A stretch of 33,989 nt of DNA from a virus, in IMG/VR virus record IMGVR_UViG_3300044625_002179, positions 1 through 33,989 of that record. One strand, 5' to 3'. A model generated the notes under the pieces. The model worked only from the letters and a program-made list of their open reading frames with translations, was not told the origin of the DNA and ran no database searches. How positions within the stretch are numbered: position 1 is the stretch's first letter; every line of letters begins with the position of its first letter. The translations under genes and the position numbers were made by a program. Shown here piece after piece: positions 24,901 through 30,016 of this stretch.

Positions 24901-24916
24901 AAAGAAAGTTTAACAT
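21905..24916 (-). CDS. Large (1003-residue) late protein of unknown function
   Basis: Start taken at 24916 because TAAATA lies 5 nt upstream and the residues from 'MLNFLLENYIRKR' on look natural; a frame start at 24943 would place the promoter element inside the gene. The protein is mainly helical and charged. A segment at about residues 320-350, 'AKKVIQVKTSQEFATVQRHC' then 'TGYWCLPT', faintly resembles the 'WC.a' segment of several phage proteins of unknown activity. The C-terminus has 'DEFAFIITLKLNNDKIIAIS'. No signal peptide, membrane segment or enzyme motif is clear. Size, late promoter and place beside the fibres suggest a virion or injected protein. It heads the strand that continues into the sugar cassette. 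Confidence 0.85.
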   Translation of the reverse strand: MLNFLLENYIRKRTRLSKDQSFIRDIYNQFSDAFDEELNAEEFVDKIAELYDPTYELTSPEHKGIYIDYIIDNLKRNVIQFDQANQQKTRRILKQYNEDQTGGSPVLSKDLQRAYRNITPDLENAAKDLEIYNKQEVISSPEFETFYRQESSGAYGGQTQSAFFEVLARLFDPSPDQRYMRYIVYNLTPHDYIATVKEGKKEQRTRLPSITKEDGPFVKSLLTAHMEQVNLGNTKIKRDVMRFYRDIRPMLVDAIKPYIPVYNTTTEISQSLELTKEFFKEKIGDPIYTNNSNLYYLLQDVDDAKKVIQVKTSQEFATVQRHCTGYWCLPTISLYFPSWISLDVYGFVDYAVVPKPQSGFVSGEIKNRLNNAGQGAPIFKANATDYESLLDFMLNSPVSNIVTAPFKKLDISETFSSSYANDYAIFLTRSPDIETVNALANKNYADANDYLRDVFNVTPSTTKDLMSYQAYVLPKYIMFQRIFSKMPDNYPLFEQFKGKAEGVTTGTILNYSQLAISLFDDWKNKLQAFVNAFLKDANASLLDANNLRAFASSFSYAKANTIKTLFPEKFNKVCSALTKKVQDGTIRFEGASTYGRMRAFIADVLSETTNYINKDLRDALSASFADYLKTGGLQMMQWKADEGDNEQVLEKLAELVKSNVSDKAKVNIIGIYMQMLDDVLDNEAHQRSANAINARTSAILESMKRSAGYFAVDQSSIALAVAKSLEKQIENNVPLSDALFQSIYKTFADVYVAKIRAINAQAPNFVQRIAVCFPKSSRKPPNTAALLYPNAVNISNVYVSEVLRNKDLTSFLKTPLEYKDAEDIQVRSGNQTWDINHGAVGMHYFFYKQNPSWSAIEHLLSLAASDNRDASKASFAQQYLMAVRDRLNKLVSNFDAKPIGLYFRPFSYLARNANQILSEYKQNRSRFDEFAFIITLKLNNDKIIAISNRGSVMHVSPAGTLRISTYDDFANDQVQAENRTLKIKNFNVLFERVNSYNKLIDAR

Positions 24917-24921
24917 GCATG

Positions 24922-24927
24922 TATTTA
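24922..24927 (-). promoter_or_regulatory. TAAATA late-promoter-like element
   Basis: Minus strand GCATAAATA, then CATGC, then the ATG at 24916 (5 nt). It may also serve the downstream sugar-nucleotide cassette. Confidence 0.55.
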
Positions 24928-24959
24928 TGCACATCAACATCAATTTAAATGCAGCACTC

Positions 24960-25214
24960 TCAGCGATTTTGCACGCTTATTAGAAAATCTACTAGATCTG
25001 CAATGTGTTCTTTTTTCAAAACAAGTTGATCACCATAAGGCTTGCCATGCATTAAAAATCTCCAACAGTACCGCAGCCTCTGTTTCCATGACATTCTTGT
25101 ATCTGTGCTATAAGGAGCCCAAATAGACACATCAAGTACATTAAGATCTTCAACCCATTCGAGGTGAAGCATTTCGTGATAACATGAACATCTGATTGTT
25201 TTAGTATTATTCAT
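24960..25214 (-). CDS. Small phage protein with CxC and 'WKQRLRYCWR' segment
   Basis: 84 residues from the ATG at 25214; a longer frame to 25295 runs deep into the macro-domain gene and is unlikely. Reads 'IRCSCYHEMLHLEWVEDLN', then 'SWKQRLRYCWRFLMHGKPYG' and 'EHIADLVDFL'. The pattern (w..Rl.y.WriL.gk.y.d...l....a..l..fl) is one I associate with small phage and prophage hypothetical proteins; function unknown. The two Cys near the N-terminus could hold a metal. The start overlaps the stop of the macro-domain gene by 8 nt (ATGAATAA). Confidence 0.75.
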   Translation of the reverse strand: MNNTKTIRCSCYHEMLHLEWVEDLNVLDVSIWAPYSTDTRMSWKQRLRYCWRFLMHGKPYGDQLVLKKEHIADLVDFLISVQNR

Positions 25215-25719
25215 GTTTGCAAATATAGACGTCGTTTTCGCTCTTCTCAAATGTTTTGTGAATAATTTCTTGTACAATGCTCCAATCAGCGCCACCTAAT
25301 CCGCAGCCAATTTTGTATGGAATATAAATGTCTGTGAGAGTAACAGGTACATCTTCAAGACCAAATGGACCGAAATGCAATGTCTCTTTTTCATCACCTG
25401 CAAAGAAAGTATTAGCAATGTGTTTGAAGCCTGAAATTAATGCAGAATATTCTGTCTGTTGTTTACTCGTTCCAATATTGTATTGGCCAAAGAGATTAGC
25501 AACAATAACGTTATGAGCAACATTCACTTCAAACACACTACCCAACAGCATAATAGGTGACTTTTGACTTCGGACATGAGAGCGATATTCTCCTGCATTA
25601 ACAGGCCATTTGCGCCCAATTGCACCAGCCAATCCCCCAACTACACCAATGCAATTAACAGAGTGAACAATGACTCCTTTGTTAACTGTTAAGATGTCTT
25701 TATTAATTGTCGTGATCAT
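25207..25719 (-). CDS. Macro-domain (ADP-ribose-binding/processing) protein
   Basis: 170 residues, one macro domain of the Poa1p/ALC1-like type. It opens with 'KDILTVNKGVIVHSVNCIGV' and 'GGLAGAIGRKWP', the standard 'GdI....g.ivH.VN..g.mg.GiA..i..kfP'; then 'VANLFGQYNIG' and 'IPYKIGCGLGGADWSIVQEI' (133-152), the typical phosphate loop and C-terminal helix. Family members bind ADP-ribose and hydrolyse ADP-ribose-1''-phosphate or remove ADP-ribose from proteins or nucleic acids. In a phage it could undo host ADP-ribosylation, handle NAD-derived defence signals, or serve tRNA-ligation by-products. It overlaps the previous gene by 17 nt. Confidence 0.88.
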   Translation of the reverse strand: MITTINKDILTVNKGVIVHSVNCIGVVGGLAGAIGRKWPVNAGEYRSHVRSQKSPIMLLGSVFEVNVAHNVIVANLFGQYNIGTSKQQTEYSALISGFKHIANTFFAGDEKETLHFGPFGLEDVPVTLTDIYIPYKIGCGLGGADWSIVQEIIHKTFEKSENDVYICKHE

Positions 25720-25987
25720 TGATTTTAATTGTATATCTTTCTTTGTTTTCGAGCATGGACATTAAAGTCCATTTAAAATTCTTTTCAAAATCCAATTGTT
25801 TGTTTTCTGGAACATGATTCAAGAATGCTTCGTACAATGAAACTAGAGAGCCTGCTACAAATGCAGGATCAAAAAATATACTCTTATCATTGTTCAAGAT
25901 TTGAGCAGCAGGATAAAGAATATTGTTTTGCTCATATTGACCGATGAGCGCTACTGGTATAATGTCTGTATTGATTGTTTTGCTCAT
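25703..25987 (-). CDS. Hypothetical protein, 94 residues
   Basis: Not recognised. Contains 'TDIIPVALIGQYEQNNILYP', 'SIFFDPAFVAGSLVSLYEAF' and 'DFEKNFKWTLMSMLENKERY'; alpha-helical, no membrane segment. Its start overlaps the stop of the preceding gene as ATGA (25984-25987) and its end overlaps the macro-domain start by 17 nt, so it sits in a translationally coupled string of accessory genes. Confidence 0.7.
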   Translation of the reverse strand: MSKTINTDIIPVALIGQYEQNNILYPAAQILNNDKSIFFDPAFVAGSLVSLYEAFLNHVPENKQLDFEKNFKWTLMSMLENKERYTIKINDHDN

Positions 25988-26187
25988 AATTCAATTAATT
26001 TTGGAAATGGATGTTTTTCGTTGAACTCTTTTATTTTTAATACGATGTAGTTTGATGAGCCATATCGTTCTTCAATTTCTGGCAAATGCCAAGGAGTGAG
26101 CCTCATGTGTTCCTCAAGCTTTTCTTGCCAAACTTTTATTTTAGCATGATACATTTGTAATTCGTTATCTGTTAATTCGAATTTCAT
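25984..26187 (-). CDS. Hypothetical protein, 67 residues
   Basis: Charged and mainly helical: 'TDNELQMYHAKIKVWQEKLE', 'LTPWHLPEIEERYG' and 'YIVLKIKEFNEKHPFP'. Not recognised. The 27-bp direct repeat (copy 26190-26216) ends two nt before its ATG, so its leader is derived from or copied into the repeat. It ends in an ATGA overlap with the next gene. Confidence 0.7.
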   Translation of the reverse strand: MKFELTDNELQMYHAKIKVWQEKLEEHMRLTPWHLPEIEERYGSSNYIVLKIKEFNEKHPFPKLIEL

Positions 26188-26189
26188 TC

Positions 26190-26216
26190 TTTACTATAGA
26201 GTTTATCCCACAATTT
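26190..26216 (-). repeat. 27-bp direct repeat, copy A
   Basis: Matches 26942-26968 at 26 of 27 positions (the one difference is a/g at 26205 versus 26957). This copy covers the last codons and stop of the Ala-repeat gene plus its 3' flank. Confidence 0.9.
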
Positions 26217-26928
26217 CTTCGACAATATTGATCATTTTTTGATTAAATTCTTCTCTCTTGCCAGCATAAGCAGCAGCATCAGCAGCATCAGCAACAGCAT
26301 AAGCAGCAGCATCAGCAGCATCAGCAACAGCAGAAGCAGCATGAGCAGCAGCATAATCAGCAGCAGCATGAGCAGCAGCATCAGCAGCATCAGCAGCAGC
26401 ATAATCAGCAGCAGCATAATCAGCAGCAGCATGAGCAGCAGCATCAGCAGCATCAGCAGCATCAGCAACAGCAGAAGCAGCAGCATAAGCAGCACCAACA
26501 GCAGAAGCAGCAGCATAAGCAGCACCAACAGTGCGATCACTACCATCTAACCATTTGTCTGCCCAAGAGTTCCATGACCCATTTTTATATACTAATTTTG
26601 CCACCTTGATGGCAAATTCTATTTTTTGTTCAAGAGAGATTTCAGGAAGACTGATTTCCTTGATTAATGTTTGGCTTTTACTGGCAAATTTTAATCCATC
26701 ATTATTACAAATCCCATCAACTTGAATCTCAAAAAGCTTTGGTTTTCTAATATTAGCATGAATTGGATTAAAAATGACTGCCAACATTGGATGATTATAA
26801 CAATGTAATACTTGATCTGTACACATCTCATTGCCCTGCTTTGAGACAAAAATAGGAACTCCGATTTCCCATTTTGTATCATTATGGCTAGTCATTTCTT
26901 GAGAGAGAAGTTTATAATATTTTTGCAT
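26203..26928 (-). CDS. Poly-alanine-repeat protein of unknown function
   Basis: 241 residues from the ATG at 26928, 7 nt after the stop of the upstream gene; the frame reaches 26979 but that would overlap the upstream gene. The N-terminal 130 residues are globular ('KWEIGVPIFVSKQG', 'DGLKFASKSQTLIKEISLPE') and are followed by 'WNSWADKWLDGSDRTVGAA'. About 90 residues are then nearly pure Ala with Asp, Tyr, His and Ser at intervals (AADAADAAAHAAADYAAADY and similar), predicting a very long solvent-exposed helix or a helical stack. The end is 'EEFNQKMINIVEEIVG'. I associate this layout, a 'DGLKFa' domain, 'W..WL.G.DR', then Ala repeats, with a widespread phage and bacterial hypothetical family. 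Flanked by a 27-bp direct repeat. Confidence 0.75.
   Translation of the reverse strand: MQKYYKLLSQEMTSHNDTKWEIGVPIFVSKQGNEMCTDQVLHCYNHPMLAVIFNPIHANIRKPKLFEIQVDGICNNDGLKFASKSQTLIKEISLPEISLEQKIEFAIKVAKLVYKNGSWNSWADKWLDGSDRTVGAAYAAASAVGAAYAAASAVADAADAADAAAHAAADYAAADYAAADAADAAAHAAADYAAAHAASAVADAADAAAYAVADAADAAAYAGKREEFNQKMINIVEEIVG
26263..26531 (-). repeat. Trinucleotide (GCT/GCA-type) repeat tract
   Basis: About 270 bp composed almost only of agc, atc, cag, aac and aag triplets on the plus strand, with larger sub-units repeated (for example the 26-bp block starting agcagcagcataagcag occurs twice near the right end). It encodes the Ala-rich part of the protein; slippage could change its length in 3-bp steps. 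Confidence 0.95.
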
Positions 26929-26935
26929 AAATTTG

Positions 26936-27262
26936 CTATTTTTTACTATAGAGTTTGTCCCACAATTTGTCAACTGCATTTAAAGCATTCCTAGCAATAA
27001 TATTTTGATCATATTCCCAAAGTTCTGTTAAAGCATTATGCATCACTGCCCATTGATCTTGGAAACAATTATAATCTTTTAAATTAATTTCGCCGTATTT
27101 ACAAACCACTGCTTCACAGTTTATTGAGGGGCAACAGCCAGTCTCTCCACAGCTACCACATTTGGCACAATATGGGGATTCTTCGCTATCAATCTGACAT
27201 TGAAGAGCGTCTTCTGGATAATTTTTTGGGTCGCAGATTAGCGGTCTAATTTCTTCACTCAT
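26936..27262 (-). CDS. Cys-rich small protein, possible metal binder
   Basis: 108 residues. The middle contains 'YCAKCGSCGETGCCPSINCE', seven Cys in 20 residues, followed by another Cys in 'AVVCKYG' and one in 'YNCFQDQW'. The spacing (CxxCxxC...CC....C) suggests a zinc or Fe-S knuckle but matches no named motif. The C-terminal half is helical and ends in 'NAVDKLWDKLYSKK', whose codons are copy B of the 27-bp repeat. I have seen this overall pattern in phage hypothetical proteins. It starts inside the end of a YopX-like gene (ATGAGTGA, 8 nt overlap). Confidence 0.7.
   Translation of the reverse strand: MSEEIRPLICDPKNYPEDALQCQIDSEESPYCAKCGSCGETGCCPSINCEAVVCKYGEINLKDYNCFQDQWAVMHNALTELWEYDQNIIARNALNAVDKLWDKLYSKK
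26942..26968 (-). repeat. 27-bp direct repeat, copy B
   Basis: Copy B lies within the coding end of the Cys-rich gene, where it encodes KLWDKLYSK. Copy A lies 752 bp away at the end of the next gene, where the same bases are read in another frame. Confidence 0.9.
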
Positions 27263-27647
27263 GGTTTTTAATTATTTCAGAGTTCTCAAAGATGTTGCCA
27301 ATAACCTCAGCCTTTCCAAGCCAGCCTTGCCACAAGGCATTTTCTCCGCACAAAAATGCTGCATACTCTTCTGAGTATTTGATTTCAGCAATGACCTTTT
27401 CGTCATCGTATTTACAATCTACAATATCACCTTCATAAATTTCAACCCCTTTAGAGTCTTTCAGTCCAGTGTATTGTTGAACAACAAGATGTTCGTCACT
27501 TTCATGTGTATTATACCATTCATCGTAAAGGTCGCTGAATGACCAAACTTCTAACTCTCCTGAATGAGCATTTATGAGATATTTGTAGAGATTGCCTCTA
27601 TAAACTTTTCCAATTTTATCCCAGATGCGGGATTTAAATCTATTCAT
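27255..27647 (-). CDS. YopX-like phage protein (second of a tandem pair)
   Basis: 130 residues. It shows the YopX pattern: an N-terminal 'MNRFKSRIWDKIGKVY', the core 'VVQQYTGLKDSKGVEIYEGD' (55-74) and a C-terminal 'AEVIGNIFENSEII'. YopX-type proteins are common in phages and prophages and form small beta-barrel oligomers; no activity is established. The sister gene immediately upstream shares start, core and C-terminus, so the two arose by duplication. The 8-nt overlap ATGAATAG joins them. Confidence 0.9.
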   Translation of the reverse strand: MNRFKSRIWDKIGKVYRGNLYKYLINAHSGELEVWSFSDLYDEWYNTHESDEHLVVQQYTGLKDSKGVEIYEGDIVDCKYDDEKVIAEIKYSEEYAAFLCGENALWQGWLGKAEVIGNIFENSEIIKNHE

Positions 27648-28068
27648 TGCTTTTAATTAATTCAGGATTTTCAAAGATGTTACCAATGACTTCAATATCT
27701 TTTCGAGTTTTAATCATTGAAGTACCCAAAGCATATCCATCAATTTCGTGAGTGAAATCGTCTTGGTTATATATGACAGGAGCTTTTATTGTTCTATATG
27801 AATCTGTTGTAGCAGGGTGCGTCAGTCTAGATGATCTATATGGTTGTTGATATGTTACAATATCACCTTCATAAATTTCTTTTCCGTTTTTATCCTTCAA
27901 TCCAGTATATTGCTGAACAACAAAATCATCTGATTCAATTACATCTTGAAAGCAGCGATAATATTTAAGTAGAATAAAATCTGTTGGCTGTATCCAACGC
28001 GGCTTATTAAAATTGGCGTTGGTTGAAGTACCTTTACACCAGATGCGGAATTTTAGTTCTCTATTCAT
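27640..28068 (-). CDS. YopX-like phage protein (first of a tandem pair)
   Basis: 142 residues with the same plan as the next gene: 'NRELKFRIW', 'VVQQYTGLKDKNGKEIYEGD' (50-69) and a C-terminal 'IEVIGNIFENPELIKSN'. The central region between core and end differs in sequence and is 12 residues longer than in the sister protein, so the pair has diverged there. It starts within the end of the previous gene by the same ATGAATAG 8-nt overlap that joins it to its sister. Confidence 0.92.
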   Translation of the reverse strand: MNRELKFRIWCKGTSTNANFNKPRWIQPTDFILLKYYRCFQDVIESDDFVVQQYTGLKDKNGKEIYEGDIVTYQQPYRSSRLTHPATTDSYRTIKAPVIYNQDDFTHEIDGYALGTSMIKTRKDIEVIGNIFENPELIKSNE

Positions 28069-28348
28069 TTGTTTTCTCCTTTACTGGCCATTCAAACATT
28101 GATAGGTGAAAGAAAACATCACTCAATCCCTTCTCTTCCAACCAAACAGCACACCAGCTAGAGTAAACTTCACAATTGCGAACTGTATAAGTTTCACCAA
28201 CCTTCAAGTTGTCTTTAGCAAATTGAATGATGTTGGTATAGTGTGGATAAAACATCCCATCAGCACCTTTGAAACGAACTTTATCGCCAATTTCAGGCCA
28301 TTCCCATTTTTGCGTTGGGCATCGTTGTTGGAATTGTTCTTTGTTCAT
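28061..28348 (-). CDS. Hypothetical protein, 95 residues
   Basis: Begins 'MNKEQFQQRCPTQKWEWPEI', followed by 'GDKVRFKGADGMFYPHYTNI' and 'VGETYTVRNCEVYSSWCAVW', and ends 'FHLSMFEW'. The second half reads like a small SH3-like beta barrel ('G..Y.V......s.w..v.leE.g...fhl..Fe'), a pattern I associate with phage hypothetical proteins. No function recognised. It ends 'TNE' with the ATGAATAG overlap into the YopX-like gene, the same junction as the next two genes. Confidence 0.75.
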   Translation of the reverse strand: MNKEQFQQRCPTQKWEWPEIGDKVRFKGADGMFYPHYTNIIQFAKDNLKVGETYTVRNCEVYSSWCAVWLEEKGLSDVFFHLSMFEWPVKEKTNE

Positions 28349-28349
28349 A

Positions 28350-28565
28350 TTAAAAAATATATCTACTCTTCTTCTTTTGATATTCGCTGCCGATTTTTAG
28401 TTTATCTCTATCTTTTCCTTTTAGTTCTTTTCCCACAGGATAAACTGACATATAAGCACCAAGATCAGCATGAATTTTAAGCTCTTTTTCAGTCATAAAT
28501 GAATATGAATCAGAGGCTCCCATTCTGCCATCAGCAATGGTAACTAAAAATAATTGTTTTTTCAT
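28350..28565 (-). CDS. Hypothetical protein, 71 residues
   Basis: Lys-rich: 'MKKQLFLVTIADGRMGASDS', 'YSFMTEKELKIHADLGAYMS' and a basic end 'RDKLKIGSEYQKKKSRY'. Not recognised; no membrane segment. Coupled to the upstream mini membrane protein by an ATGA overlap (28562-28565). Confidence 0.65.
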   Translation of the reverse strand: MKKQLFLVTIADGRMGASDSYSFMTEKELKIHADLGAYMSVYPVGKELKGKDRDKLKIGSEYQKKKSRYIF

Positions 28566-28705
28566 CGTCCAAAAGGATTAAAGTTTGATGCTGCATAAAG
28601 TAGCAATGCAACTACTAAAGCTGCATAAGTAAAAAATCCGCCCCAATATTGCGCCGAAAAAAGCCAATCAGGAAGTGTAATGGTGAGTGCTAGTAGTGTG
28701 TTCAT
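28562..28705 (-). CDS. Mini membrane protein, 47 residues
   Basis: Too short for most gene finders but well framed: ATG at 28705, TGA at 28562 overlapping the next ATG as ATGA. The sequence starts 'MNTLLALTITLPDWLFSAQY', continues with 'WGGFFTYAALVVALLLYAAS' and ends 'NFNPFGR'. It predicts one strong transmembrane helix (about 20-40) with a hydrophobic N-terminal stretch. It fills the gap between its neighbours exactly. Small one-helix proteins in phage accessory regions often act on the host membrane, lysis or superinfection exclusion; which of these is not shown. Confidence 0.65.
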   Translation of the reverse strand: MNTLLALTITLPDWLFSAQYWGGFFTYAALVVALLLYAASNFNPFGR

Positions 28706-28708
28706 AGA

Positions 28709-29014
28709 TTAATAACTGTCTTCATGTTCATCAAGTTGATGTTCTAGTTTAGAGATTTTACTCTCCAAGAATGTAATGTATCCTCTCAAATAGTCAACGG
28801 CTTTCTGATGTTCCCAGAGGTCTTTATTGAGACGATCTATTTCATTATCAATTCTTTTAGCCGCCATTTCATGTATGACTTTTAGCCTCAACTCTGTGAA
28901 AGCTTCTTTGGTGATTGTTTCGATGTTAGCGTCCCACTGTTCTTGCTTGTCAGCATAGATTGCAAGAGCGAGTTTAACAACTGATTCGGCGTTTCTGATT
29001 TGTTCTTGATTCAT
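28709..29014 (-). CDS. Coiled-coil hypothetical protein, 101 residues
   Basis: Nearly all helix: 'ESVVKLALAIYADKQEQWDA', 'FTELRLKVIHEMAAKRIDNE' and a heptad-like C-terminus 'FLESKISKLEHQLDEHED', which predicts a dimeric coiled coil. Not recognised; no DNA-binding or enzyme motif visible. It follows the interrupted gene at 29017-29277 after 2 nt. Confidence 0.7.
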   Translation of the reverse strand: MNQEQIRNAESVVKLALAIYADKQEQWDANIETITKEAFTELRLKVIHEMAAKRIDNEIDRLNKDLWEHQKAVDYLRGYITFLESKISKLEHQLDEHEDSY

Positions 29015-29016
29015 AT

Positions 29017-29277
29017 TTAATTTGTCCTTGTAGTACGTACTCTAACATAATCCATACAAATCTCTCCATTAAGATGGTCACAATATAGAAATTCACATGC
29101 TGTATACATTTTTCCATTCCATCAGATAAACATCTTACCATCTTCCTCAAGACATTCAGCCCAATTATTGTACATTGTATATTGCCCATCTTCGTCTATA
29201 CCAGACCACTGAAAATCAATATCATCTAGGTGTCTCAATTCAACCTCTGGAGAGTACTTCGCTTTAAATCTTATCAT
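29017..29277 (-). pseudogene. Small gene interrupted by one in-frame TGA
   Basis: From the ATG at 29277 the frame encodes 51 residues ('MIRFKAKYSPEVELRHLDDI', ending 'EEDGKMFI') and stops at TGA 29122-29124. The same frame then goes on without another stop for 34 codons, 'WNGKMYTACEFLYCDHLNGE' and 'ICMDYVRVRTTRTN', to a TAA 2 nt before the next gene. Both halves look coding and join naturally across the stop, so one C-to-T change (CGA to TGA) or G-to-A change would explain it. An internal ATG at 29109 could restart a 30-residue piece. Alternatives are two tiny genes, readthrough, or a sequencing error. Confidence 0.55.
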
Positions 29278-29278
29278 A

Positions 29279-29527
29279 TTATTTTTTAATCTTATGTCTC
29301 TTTAAAACCCACTTAGCATCATCCGTTAATGATTTTGATTCGCTATATTTGGCTACATCTTTTAATACATTTTCATACTCTGTCAACGCATCACTGCCAC
29401 GCGCAACAACTTGCTTGAGAGTTTCAAGCTGATTTGTTAGATTGCGCAAGATTTCATTAACACTATTATTTTGAAAGCGAAAAGCTTCTGCAATTGTTTT
29501 GGGTGTTTTGTAAATTGGTGTTTTCAT
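29279..29527 (-). CDS. Hypothetical helical protein, 82 residues
   Basis: Start taken at 29527, where ATGA overlaps the upstream stop, rather than the ATG four codons earlier. 'MKTPIYKTPKTIAEAFRFQN' is followed by 'ILRNLTNQLETLKQVVARGS' and a basic C-terminus 'DAKWVLKRHKIKK'. Mainly helix; not recognised. Part of the coupled accessory string. Confidence 0.65.
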   Translation of the reverse strand: MKTPIYKTPKTIAEAFRFQNNSVNEILRNLTNQLETLKQVVARGSDALTEYENVLKDVAKYSESKSLTDDAKWVLKRHKIKK

Positions 29528-29844
29528 TTGTCTCTCCATCTTTTGTTAGGAATGCCTCTCTTGTCTGCTACATATTGAGCAACACCATTATAACCGTTTT
29601 CCCTATACATTTCAAATACTTTCGCAATGTCTTTGTCTGGTAAACTCTCTGCATCAGCAGCAGGTGCAAAATAATCATTAATGTTGATGTAAAGGTTTAT
29701 AGTGCCATCTCCATAATCATTGCCAGAAAACAAAATGCCTTCATCCAATAGAAATGCCAGCATGTCTTCTTCGTTTGGCACTTTTTCACCATTTATATCA
29801 AAGTAGTAATTGCGTTCGATTGTAACTGTTTCTGAGTATTTCAT
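29524..29844 (-). CDS. Hypothetical protein, 106 residues
   Basis: 'VTIERNYYFDINGEKVPNEE' leads to 'FLLDEGILFSGNDYGDGTIN' and 'LYININDYFAPAADAESLPD', then a C-terminal helix 'EMYRENGYNGVAQYVADKRG'. Acidic beta N-terminal part with a helical end; no family recognised. It lies 2 nt after the stop of the mini membrane protein at 29847-29993 and overlaps the next start as ATGA. Confidence 0.7.
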   Translation of the reverse strand: MKYSETVTIERNYYFDINGEKVPNEEDMLAFLLDEGILFSGNDYGDGTINLYININDYFAPAADAESLPDKDIAKVFEMYRENGYNGVAQYVADKRGIPNKRWRDK

Positions 29845-29846
29845 AA

Positions 29847-29993
29847 TTATAGACTTTTAATTCCTCCGTAAATAACCCAAATAACTGCTGCAACTATGAC
29901 CAAACCTAGAACCTGCACATACCAAGGAGGTGGTGGTTCATTTTCATCAGTTTCATCTCCCCAACCAGGGCCAGAGTCAAATCCTTCAAACAT
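29847..29993 (-). CDS. Mini membrane protein, 48 residues, acidic N-terminus
   Basis: ATG at 29993, TAA at 29847. The sequence begins 'MFEGFDSGPGWGDETDENEP', runs through four Pro and 'WYVQVLGLVIVAAVIWVIYG' and ends 'GIKSL'. It predicts one transmembrane helix (about 25-43) with the acidic part outside the membrane by the positive-inside rule. It is the second tiny one-helix protein in this region and fits the gap between neighbours with only 2 nt left on the downstream side. Function unknown. Confidence 0.65.
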   Translation of the reverse strand: MFEGFDSGPGWGDETDENEPPPPWYVQVLGLVIVAAVIWVIYGGIKSL

Positions 29994-30016
29994 ATTTTAC
30001 CAGAGGTTGAGTGTTA

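Noticed and set aside
26232-26550. Leu-rich minus-strand and Ser-rich plus-strand frames over the triplet tract
   Set aside because: By-products of a GCT/GCA-type repeat without stops; the Ala frame is the one that continues into a globular N-terminal domain.
28974-29189. 71-residue minus frame overlapping the interrupted small gene
   Set aside because: It runs across two neighbours in a different frame; the interrupted frame gives more protein-like sequence and fits the gap exactly.
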